This document shows, one piece after another, positions 30,729 through 36,953 of a DNA stretch of 36,953 bases (position 1 is the stretch's first letter; every line of letters begins with the position of its first letter). The position numbers and the translations under genes were made by a program. The notes below the pieces were generated by a model. The model had not been told where the DNA came from, made no database searches, and saw only the letters and a program-made list of their open reading frames with translations. The stretch comes from Actinomadura sp. KC06. Its GTDB lineage: Bacteria; Actinomycetota; Actinomycetes; Streptosporangiales; Streptosporangiaceae. Where the stretch lies: the NCBI RefSeq assembly GCF_004348735.1, contig NZ_SMKT01000092.1, positions 1 through 36,953 on the forward strand, in the 5' to 3' direction.

Positions 30729-31582
30729 CGGCGGCGACGACGCGCCGGCCGCCGCGCCGGTCCGGGACGAGAACCGGGCCCCGTCCCGCGCGGCGGCCCG
30801 GCGTCCTCCGCCGCATCGCCGACCGGAACCTGCCGTACCAGGTGCTCACGTTCGTCCTCTTCGCGGCGTGCTGGGAGCTCTACGTCCGGCAGCGGGGCGG
30901 CCTGCTCATCCCCAGCTTCACCGAGACCGTCGAGGCGACCGCCGAGCTGCTCGGCACCGCGGAGCTGTGGCGGGCCATGTACGTCAGCAACCAGGCGCTG
31001 GTCATCGGCTTCGCCGTCACCGTCGTCCTCGGCGTGCCGCTCGGCATCCTGCTCGGCCGGTTCCGCGCGCTGGAGCGGCTCGCGGACGTCTACCTCAACA
31101 TCCTGCTCGTCACCCCGATGGCGGCGATCATCCCGCTGCTGGTGATGTCGGTGGGCTTCGGGCTGGCCTCGCGGGTCATCCTCGTCACGATCTTCTCGAT
31201 CGTGATGGTGGTGGTGAACGCGCGGGCCGGCGTCCGGCAGGTGGACCCGTCGCTGATCGAGATGGCCCGCTCCTTCGGGGCGGACGAGCGGGCCGTCTGG
31301 ACGCGGATCCTGCTCCCCGGCGCGCTGCCGGCGATCATGACGGGCATCAGGCTGGGCCTCGGCCGCGCGGTCACCGGCATGGTCATCGTCGAGCTGCTGA
31401 TGGTCTCCGAGGCGCTCGGCGGGCTGATCCTGGAGTACCGCGGTCTGTTCCAGGCCCCGCTCCTCTACGGCACCATCGTGATCATCCTGGCGGAGGCGCT
31501 GCTGCTGATCTCCGTCGCGCGGTGGGCCGAACGCAAGCTGACCCGATGGGCGCGCACCACCACGGCAAGGAGCGTTCGATGA
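30725..31582 (+). CDS. NitT/TauT-type ABC transporter permease (permease 1)
   Basis: A 285-residue BPD_transp_1 inner-membrane permease. A long basic Arg/Pro-rich cytoplasmic tail of about 35 residues precedes the first helix. The EAA coupling loop is SLIEMARSFGADERAVWTRILLPGALPAIMTGIRLG. The ATG overlaps the SBP stop and the TGA overlaps the ATPase ATG, so translation is coupled on both sides. It probably pairs with permease 2, encoded after the ATPase. Confidence 0.92.
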   Translation: MTAATTRRPPRRSGTRTGPRPARRPGVLRRIADRNLPYQVLTFVLFAACWELYVRQRGGLLIPSFTETVEATAELLGTAELWRAMYVSNQALVIGFAVTVVLGVPLGILLGRFRALERLADVYLNILLVTPMAAIIPLLVMSVGFGLASRVILVTIFSIVMVVVNARAGVRQVDPSLIEMARSFGADERAVWTRILLPGALPAIMTGIRLGLGRAVTGMVIVELLMVSEALGGLILEYRGLFQAPLLYGTIVIILAEALLLISVARWAERKLTRWARTTTARSVR

Positions 31583-32373
31583 TCGAGATCCGCGGGCTGC
31601 GGAAGACCTACACCGGGCAGGACGGCGGCCTCGTCGAGGCGCTGCACGACGTCGACCTCGACGTCCGGCCCAACGAGTTCCTGACCGTCCTCGGGCCGAG
31701 CGGCTGCGGGAAGACGACGCTGCTCAAGTGCGTCGCGGGCCTGATCCCCTGGGACGACGGCGACATCCGCATCGACGGCGACCCGGTGCGCGGGCCGGGC
31801 CCCGACCGCGCCATGGTGTTCCAGAACTTCGCGCTGCTTCCGTGGGCGACCGTCCTGGACAACGTCGCCTTCGGGCTCCGGATGCGCGGCGTCGGCCGTG
31901 CCGAGCGCGAGGAGCGCGCCCGCGCGCTGATCGGCGCGGTGGGGCTGGCGGGCTTCGAGACCAAGCGGCCCGGCGAGCTGTCCGGCGGCATGCAGCAGCG
32001 CGTGGGCCTCGCCCGCGCGCTCGCCGTCCGGCCGCGGGTGCTGCTGATGGACGAGCCGTTCGGCGCCGTCGACGAGCAGACCCGCCGCCTGCTCCAGGAG
32101 GAGCTGCTGTCCATCTGGGAGGAGCGCCGGCTGACGGTCGTGTTCATCACGCACAGCATGGAGGAGGCGGTGCTGCTCGGCGACCGCGTCGTGCTGATGA
32201 GCGCGCGTCCGGGGGAGATCGCCGAGATCGTGCCGGTTCCGCTGGAGCGGCCGCGCTCCAACGACGTCGGCGCGCTGGAGCGGTCCGGCGAGTACGTCGA
32301 GCTCACGGTGTACCTGTGGGACCGGCTGCGCGACATGCACGCCGAGCACCGTCCGGCGAAGGCGGCCGGATGA
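31579..32373 (+). CDS. NitT/TauT-type ABC transporter ATP-binding protein (ATPase 1)
   Basis: A 264-residue SsuB/TauB-like ATPase. Walker A GPSGCGKTT is at 39-47, signature LSGGMQQ at 134-140, Walker B LLMDEP near 155-160, and the switch His lies in FITHSMEEA. Start and stop overlap both flanking permease genes by four bases. Lying between two permease genes, it should power a transporter with a heterodimeric membrane part. Confidence 0.94.
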   Translation: MIEIRGLRKTYTGQDGGLVEALHDVDLDVRPNEFLTVLGPSGCGKTTLLKCVAGLIPWDDGDIRIDGDPVRGPGPDRAMVFQNFALLPWATVLDNVAFGLRMRGVGRAEREERARALIGAVGLAGFETKRPGELSGGMQQRVGLARALAVRPRVLLMDEPFGAVDEQTRRLLQEELLSIWEERRLTVVFITHSMEEAVLLGDRVVLMSARPGEIAEIVPVPLERPRSNDVGALERSGEYVELTVYLWDRLRDMHAEHRPAKAAG

Positions 32374-33173
32374 GCACGCTCGCGGAACGCCGAGCCGTGC
32401 GGGAGCGCCTGTCCTGGCGGCGGCTGCCCGCGGCCCCCGTCAGCCTCGCCGTCGGCGCGGCGGGCTGGGAGCTGGTCGGGCACCTGGCGGACGCGTCGTT
32501 CTTCCCGCCGCTGAGCACGGTGCTGTCCCGGCTGGCCGACATGGCGTCCAGCGGGCTGATCTTCAGCAGCCTGCGCGACAGCCTGATCAACCTGGTCCTG
32601 GGCTTCGCGATCTCGCTCGCCGCCGGCCTGGCCGTCGGGGTGGCCATGGGCCGTTACCGCAAGGTCGAGGCCGCGCTCGGCGTGTACGTCTACGCGCTGC
32701 TCACCGCGCCGTCCCTGGTCTTCGCGCCGATCTTCTTCTCGCTGCTCGGCGAGGGACGCGGCTCGATCGTCGCCGTCGTCGTCATGTACTCGGCCTTCGT
32801 CATGATCATCAACACGGCCTCCGCGATCCAGGGCGTGCCGGGGCATCTGGTGGAGATGGCGCGCTCCTACGGCGCCGGCGAGGGCCAGGTGCTGCTGCGC
32901 GTCATGCTGCCCGCCGCCGCCCCCATGATCATGGCCGGCGTCCGGCTCGGCGTCGGACGCGCCGTCACCGGAATGATCAACGGCGAGATGTTCATCGCGG
33001 TCGTCGGGCTCGGCCGCGTCGTGACCCAGGCGGGCGGGCGCTTCGACGGCGCGAGCGTCCTGGCGGTGCTCCTGGTGATCATCGCCGTCGCGCTCGGCGC
33101 GGTGGCGCTGGTGCAGGCCGTCGACCGCAGGATCACCCGCTGGGTGCCGAAGACCGCACGAGGAGACCGATGA
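32370..33173 (+). CDS. NitT/TauT-type ABC transporter permease (permease 2)
   Basis: A 267-residue BPD_transp_1 permease with the coupling loop HLVEMARSYGAGEGQVLLRVMLPAAAPMIMAGVRLG, and GRAVTGMINGEMFIAVVGLG as the following helix block. It overlaps the ATPase stop (ATGA) and the amidohydrolase ATG. Two different permeases with one ATPase imply a heterodimeric channel, whereas many relatives are homodimeric. Confidence 0.92.
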   Translation: MSTLAERRAVRERLSWRRLPAAPVSLAVGAAGWELVGHLADASFFPPLSTVLSRLADMASSGLIFSSLRDSLINLVLGFAISLAAGLAVGVAMGRYRKVEAALGVYVYALLTAPSLVFAPIFFSLLGEGRGSIVAVVVMYSAFVMIINTASAIQGVPGHLVEMARSYGAGEGQVLLRVMLPAAAPMIMAGVRLGVGRAVTGMINGEMFIAVVGLGRVVTQAGGRFDGASVLAVLLVIIAVALGAVALVQAVDRRITRWVPKTARGDR

Positions 33174-34180
33174 AGATCGACGCCTACAGCCACATCCTGC
33201 CCGAGCCGTACTTCGAGCGGATGCGGGAACTCGCCGACCCGGCGGCGTTCAAGCGCTGGCTGGAACTGCCCGCGCTGCACGACCTGGACGAGCGGCTGCG
33301 GATCATGGACGAGTTCGGCGACGGCTACCAGCAGGTCCTCACGCTCTCCTCGCCGCCCATCGAGCTGCTCGCCGGCCCGGACGGGTCGCCGGCGCTGGCG
33401 CGGCTCGCCAACGACTCGATGCGCGAGCTGTGCGGCAAGCACCCCGACCGGTTCCCGGCCTTCGTCGCGTCCCTGCCGATGAACGACCCGGACGCCGCCC
33501 TCGCCGAGCTCGTGTTCGCCGTCGACGAGCTCGGCGCCCGCGGCGTGCAGGTGTTCACCAACGTCAACGGCCGCCCGCTGGACGACCCCGCGTTCGCCGC
33601 CGTGTTCGCCGAGATGGCCGCGCGGGACCTGCCCGTCTGGATGCACCCGGCGCGCACCGCGGCGTTCTCCGACTACGCCGCCGAGGACGCCTCCAAGTTC
33701 GAGATCTGGTGGGCGTTCGGCTGGCCGTACGAGACCAGCGCCGCCATGGCCCGGCTGGTGTTCTCCGGCCTCTTCGAGCGCCATCCCGACCTCAAGATCA
33801 TCACCCATCACATGGGCGCGATGATCCCGTACCTGGAGGGCCGGATCGGGCTCGGCTGGGGCCCCCAGCTCGGCAGCCGCACGTCCGGCCCGGACTACGA
33901 GCGTCTCCAGCACGCGCCGCGCGAGCCGCTCGACCACTTCCGCAGGTTCTACGCCGACACCTCGCTGTCCGGCTCCGACATCGGGACCCGGTGCGGCCTG
34001 GACTTCTTCGGCGCGGACCACGTCGTGTTCGGCACCGACTGCCCCTTCGACCCCGAGGGCGGCCCCCTCTACATCCGCGAGACCATCCGCGTCCTGGACG
34101 CCCTCGACATCGCGGACGCCGAACGCGACCAGATCTACCACCGCAACATCCTGCGCCTGATGCGCCTCACCGCCGGCTGA
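33170..34180 (+). CDS. Amidohydrolase family 2 protein (ACMSD-like hydrolase or decarboxylase)
   Basis: A 336-residue TIM-barrel metal enzyme of the COG2159 type. The expected HxH metal pair at the N-terminus is Tyr6-Ser-His8 (DAYSHILP), so the first His is Tyr. Other ligands look intact: His159 (WMHP), His213/214 (THHMG) and Asp290 (FGTDCPF). Related enzymes decarboxylate or hydrate aromatic or dicarboxylic acids (ACMSD, gamma-resorcylate decarboxylase, 4-oxalomesaconate hydratase). The ATG overlaps the permease stop, so it is the metabolic partner of the transporter and hints that the import substrate is a carboxylic acid. A terminator-like hairpin follows. Confidence 0.87.
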   Translation: MKIDAYSHILPEPYFERMRELADPAAFKRWLELPALHDLDERLRIMDEFGDGYQQVLTLSSPPIELLAGPDGSPALARLANDSMRELCGKHPDRFPAFVASLPMNDPDAALAELVFAVDELGARGVQVFTNVNGRPLDDPAFAAVFAEMAARDLPVWMHPARTAAFSDYAAEDASKFEIWWAFGWPYETSAAMARLVFSGLFERHPDLKIITHHMGAMIPYLEGRIGLGWGPQLGSRTSGPDYERLQHAPREPLDHFRRFYADTSLSGSDIGTRCGLDFFGADHVVFGTDCPFDPEGGPLYIRETIRVLDALDIADAERDQIYHRNILRLMRLTAG

Positions 34181-34195
34181 CGGCGACACCGAAAA

Positions 34196-34237
34196 GACCC
34201 TGCCGCCGCCCCGAGAGCCCGGGACGGCGTCAGGGTC
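34196..34237. terminator. Bidirectional terminator-like hairpin
   Basis: GACCCTGCCGCCG (34196-34208) pairs with CGGCGTCAGGGTC (34225-34237) at 12 of 13 positions, with a 16-base loop. It lies midway between the convergent amidohydrolase and ATPase 2 genes. Confidence 0.62.
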
Positions 34238-34245
34238 CGGTGGTG

Positions 34246-35043
34246 CTAGTCGTGCGCGCCGTCGTGGGCGCTGCCGAGCAGGGCCCGCAGCGCGGACGTC
34301 TTGCGGCCGAACTCCTCGGCGCGCATCGTCGCGGAGTAGTCGCGGTCGGGCGGCAGGCCGACGTCCAGGATCTCCGCGACCCGGCCCGGCCTGGCGGTCA
34401 TGGCGACGACGCGGTCCGACAGGTAGACCGCCTCGGCGACCGAGTGGGTGACGAGGAGGACGGTCGTCCCGGTCTCCCGCCAGATCCGCCGCAGCTCGAT
34501 GTTCATCGCCTCGCGGGTCAGCGCGTCGAGTGCGCCGAACGGCTCGTCCATGAGCAGCACCGGCGGCCGGTGCAGCAGCGCGCGGCACAGCGACACCCGC
34601 TGCTGCATCCCGCCGGACAGCTCGTGCGGCATCGCGTCCGCGAAGTCCAGGAGGCCGGTCATCTCCATCAGCTCGCGCGCCCGCCGCTCGACCTCCTTCC
34701 TCGGCATCCGCCGCATCTCGCCCTGCAGCGTGATGTTGCGGCGGACCGTGCGCCACTCCAGCAGCGCCGCCTTCTGGAAGACGAAGCCGATCTCCGCACT
34801 GGTCGCGCGGACGGGCTCGCCCCGGAGCGCCAGCTCGCCGCCGGTGGGCCGGACGAGCCCGGCGACCAGCTTGAGCAGCGTCGACTTGCCGCATCCGGAC
34901 GGCCCGACGATCGAGACGAACTCCCGCGGCCGGACGGAGAAGGACGCGTTCTCCAGCGCGACCGTGGTCTTGCTCTTCGAGACGAACCGCACGGTGACGT
35001 CGCGGATCTCGATGTCGTCGCCGGTGTGCGTGCCGGTGATCAT
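34246..35043 (-). CDS. NitT/TauT-type ABC transporter ATP-binding protein (ATPase 2)
   Basis: A 265-residue ATPase. Walker A GPSGCGKST is at 47-55, signature LSGGMQQ at 142-148, Walker B LLMDEPFGALD follows, and the switch His is in LVTHSVAEA. The frame stays open upstream to 35400 only as antisense of the SBP coding region; ATG 35043, overlapping the SBP stop (ATGA), is the start. It is last in the minus-strand permease-SBP-ATPase unit that faces the first transporter operon. Confidence 0.93.
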   Translation of the reverse strand: MITGTHTGDDIEIRDVTVRFVSKSKTTVALENASFSVRPREFVSIVGPSGCGKSTLLKLVAGLVRPTGGELALRGEPVRATSAEIGFVFQKAALLEWRTVRRNITLQGEMRRMPRKEVERRARELMEMTGLLDFADAMPHELSGGMQQRVSLCRALLHRPPVLLMDEPFGALDALTREAMNIELRRIWRETGTTVLLVTHSVAEAVYLSDRVVAMTARPGRVAEILDVGLPPDRDYSATMRAEEFGRKTSALRALLGSAHDGAHD

Positions 35044-36047
35044 TCGCCGACCGGCTTCCAGTACGTGGTGGCCGGCTTGGCGGACGCGATGACGCCGAGA
35101 CCGGCGAACAGCTTGATCGTGTCGTTCCAGTCCGCCTCGTCGTTGAGGCCGGGCGCGGCCGACGCCGTCCGCTTGGTGTGCAGGAGGCGGGAGGCGCGCT
35201 TCCACTGCTCGGCGAGCACCGTCCGCGAGGGCAGGCTCGGGCTCGCGCCCTCCATCGAGGCGACGGCGGCGTCCGGCTCCTTGACCGCGGCCGCGAACGA
35301 CTCGCTGGTGGCCCTCCAGAGCGAGGCCGCCAGCTTCGGGTCCCGTGCGAGCGTCCGGTCGGACGCCACCAGGCCCGCGCCGAGCGTCCGGACGCCCCAC
35401 TCGGAGAACAGCAGGTAGCCGGTCGGCTTCCCGGTCTTCTCCGTGATCGTCGGCCCCTGGTCGCTGATGAAGCCGACCAGCGCGTCGGCCTTGCCGCTGA
35501 TCACAGCGGCGATCTTGGCCGCGGGCTGCACGCTGACGGTCTTGACCTCGCCGGCCGGGACGCCGTTGGCCTTGAGGAACGCGGGCAGGACGTCGGCGTA
35601 CGGGTCGCCCGAGGTGAGCGCGACCGTCTTCCCCTTCAGGTCCTGCGGCCTGGCGATGCCGGAGCCGCCGAAGAACTGCACCGCGGACGGCGACGTCTGG
35701 AAGAACGAGCCGATGCTCTTGACCTTGACGCCCGCGTCCGCGCTGGTGAGGACGGCGGCGGTGTCGACGACGCCGAAGTCGGCCTTGCCCGCGGCGACGG
35801 CCTGCGCCACCGCGTTCGACCCCTTGCCCGGGACGATCTTGAGGTCGATGCCGTGCCTGCCGAAGATCCCCTTCGTCTTCCCGAAGTAGTAGGGGACGTG
35901 GTCGCCGTACGGGTAGAAGTTCAGCATCAGCGTGACCTTCTCCTTGCCGCCGCCCTTGGCCCCGGCGGCGTCGCCGCAGGCGGCCGACGTCAGGACGACG
36001 GCGAGACCGGCGGCGACCGCGGCGGACGACGTGAGCATGCGTTTCAT
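35040..36047 (-). CDS. NMT1/THI5-like ABC transporter substrate-binding lipoprotein (SBP 2)
   Basis: A 335-residue lipoprotein: signal peptide, lipobox-like SAAC with Cys24, then a mature NMT1-type domain opening with VTLMLNFYPYGDHVPYYFGKTKGIFG and a GKADFGVVDTAAV block. This start resembles pyrimidine-precursor (ThiY) and nitrate/taurine-type binding proteins. SD GGGAGGAG lies ahead of the ATG. It overlaps ATPase 2 by four bases and follows permease 3 after about 100 bp. It differs clearly from SBP 1, so the two transporters probably see different ligands. Confidence 0.92.
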   Translation of the reverse strand: MKRMLTSSAAVAAGLAVVLTSAACGDAAGAKGGGKEKVTLMLNFYPYGDHVPYYFGKTKGIFGRHGIDLKIVPGKGSNAVAQAVAAGKADFGVVDTAAVLTSADAGVKVKSIGSFFQTSPSAVQFFGGSGIARPQDLKGKTVALTSGDPYADVLPAFLKANGVPAGEVKTVSVQPAAKIAAVISGKADALVGFISDQGPTITEKTGKPTGYLLFSEWGVRTLGAGLVASDRTLARDPKLAASLWRATSESFAAAVKEPDAAVASMEGASPSLPSRTVLAEQWKRASRLLHTKRTASAAPGLNDEADWNDTIKLFAGLGVIASAKPATTYWKPVGE

Positions 36048-36102
36048 GGGTTCTCCTCCCAGGGGTTCTGCAATGGGCCGGCGAAGTCCGGCGGGAAGGT
36101 CA

Positions 36103-36145
36103 GGAGGCGGTTCCGGCGGCGAGGATCGGGAGGCGGTTCCGGCGG
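36103..36145. repeat. 17-bp direct repeat between permease 3 and SBP 2
   Basis: GGAGGCGGTTCCGGCGG occurs at 36103-36119 and 36129-36145, a 26-bp period, in the 103-bp gap after the permease stop. Nothing else was recognised in this gap beyond the SBP ribosome site. Confidence 0.6.
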
Positions 36146-36150
36146 GGTGA

Positions 36151-36953
36151 TCAGGAGCCGGTCGTGACGCCGGGCCGGCGGCGCGAGCTGTGCCAGGGCA
36201 TCAGCAGCCGCTCCGCGAGGTCGACCAGCGCGAACAGCACGACGCCGATCAGGGACAGCAGGATCAGCGCGGCGTAGAGCATCGCGGTGTCCACGTTGCC
36301 GGTGGCCTCGACGATCACGTAGCCGAGCCCGCTGTCGGCGCCGACGAACTCGCCGACGACCGCGCCGGTGACGGCGAGCGTGACCGCGACCTTCAGGCCG
36401 CTCATGATGAACGGCAGCGCCGCCGGGAAGCGGAACCGGACGAACGTCTGCAGGCGGGTCGCGTTCATCGTCGCGGACAGCTCGATCAGGTCGGGGTCGA
36501 TCGACTTCAGCCCGGTGAACCCGGCGACGACGACGGGGAAGAACGCGATGAACGCGGCCATCAGCACCTTCGGCGAGAAGCCGAACCCGAGCCACACGAC
36601 GAACAGCGGGGCGACGGCGATCTTCGGCACGACCTGGGCGAAGACGAGCACCGGGTACACGGTCTTCTCCAGCGCGGGCGCGTACGCCATCAGCAGGGCG
36701 GACAGGAGGCCGAGGACGACGGCGGCGGCGAATCCGGCGAGCGTCTCGGCGGTCGTGACGAGCGAGGCGTCCCAGAGGTAGCCGGCGTTGTCCGCGAACC
36801 GCCGCCAGGTGTCCATCGGGGGCGGGACGAGGTAGCTCTCGACGAGCCCCAGCGCCGTGACGGCCTTCCACACGGCCAGGACGGCGGCGATCAGCAGCGC
36901 GGGCCGCCAGACGGCGCCGGCCCAGGCCCGGCGGGGCCGGGGGAGGCGGGGAC
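36151..36953 (-). CDS. NitT/TauT-type ABC transporter permease (permease 3), 5' end beyond window
   Basis: At least 267 residues are present. A GTG at 36873 could be mistaken for the start, but the frame stays open to the window edge and encodes AVWRPALLIAAVLAVW, an in-phase first membrane helix preceded by a basic tail, so the true start lies outside. The EAA-type coupling loop is LIELSATMNATRLQTFVRFRFPAALPFIMSGLKVA, less canonical than in permeases 1 and 2. GAVVGEFVGADSGLGYVI is the following helix block. It leads the minus-strand transporter unit with SBP 2 and ATPase 2. Confidence 0.9.
   Translation of the reverse strand, partial: PRLPRPRRAWAGAVWRPALLIAAVLAVWKAVTALGLVESYLVPPPMDTWRRFADNAGYLWDASLVTTAETLAGFAAAVVLGLLSALLMAYAPALEKTVYPVLVFAQVVPKIAVAPLFVVWLGFGFSPKVLMAAFIAFFPVVVAGFTGLKSIDPDLIELSATMNATRLQTFVRFRFPAALPFIMSGLKVAVTLAVTGAVVGEFVGADSGLGYVIVEATGNVDTAMLYAALILLSLIGVVLFALVDLAERLLMPWHSSRRRPGVTTGS

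Noticed and set aside
36871..36873. GTG at 36873 as the start of permease 3
   Set aside because: The frame continues to the window edge and encodes a clear membrane helix, so the gene is cut by the window.
1..36953. CRISPR arrays, tRNA/rRNA genes, insertion sequences, toxin-antitoxin or phage defence genes
   Set aside because: Looked for and not seen; all substantial conserved frames belong to metabolism, transport, regulation, DNA repair or siderophore synthesis.

Overview
The window is about 37 kb of very GC-rich DNA with GTG and TTG starts, ATGA/GTGA stop-start overlaps, iron boxes of the actinobacterial DmdR/IdeR type and an F420/FMN luciferase-like oxidoreductase. This points to a filamentous actinomycete. 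A salicylate-capped siderophore locus with its own aspartate decarboxylase would fit an Actinomadura-like genus, but that is inference. The first ten bases match the 3' end of the Tn5/Nextera mosaic end, so base 1 is probably a contig edge with adapter carry-over.

Region A (about 73-16405) is a large catabolic and transport locus. It holds a DapA-like aldolase, a FAH-RraA fusion, an alpha/beta hydrolase, a GntR/FCD regulator, an SDR, an O-methyltransferase, two paralogous aldo-keto reductases, a YtcJ-like amidohydrolase, an HSL-type esterase, a complete branched-chain-amino-acid-type (HAAT) ABC transporter and a zinc alcohol dehydrogenase. Four copies of a 12-bp palindrome (ATCGTATACGAT, each 10/12) lie in exactly the three divergent promoter regions, which makes this look like one GntR regulon. 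The substrate is unknown. An aromatic-derived or sugar-derived oxo-acid is plausible.

Region B (16473-17882) has an orphan STAS anti-sigma-factor antagonist and a luciferase-like oxidoreductase. The oxidoreductase promoter carries a perfect 20-bp palindrome spaced like a MerR-type promoter and appears to give a leaderless transcript.

Region C (17958-27633) is an iron-regulated siderophore locus with three iron boxes. It encodes a FecCD-type permease pair and ATPase, a one-module NRPS (ArCP-Cy-A-PCP), an EntS-like exporter, PanD, and an aryl-AMP ligase whose pocket residues read as salicylate-specific. A salicylate synthase, further NRPS modules, a releasing thioesterase and a siderophore-binding lipoprotein are absent. 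The pathway must either be split across the genome or make a very small product. PanD suggests that beta-alanine is a building block, as in madurastatin-type siderophores.

Region D (27673-28448) is a formamidopyrimidine-DNA-glycosylase-family gene broken by a single-base frameshift.

Region E (28488-36953) has a LacI-family regulator divergent from an operon of a lipoprotein SBP, permease, ATPase, second permease and an ACMSD-like amidohydrolase. This operon converges on a second NitT/TauT-type transporter (ATPase, SBP, permease) that runs off the window end. Two LacI-type palindromes flank the regulator-operon promoter. No gene-free stretch exceeds 300 bases. The longest is the roughly 220-bp LacI/SBP intergenic region. 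No tRNA, rRNA, CRISPR, insertion sequence or phage gene was seen.
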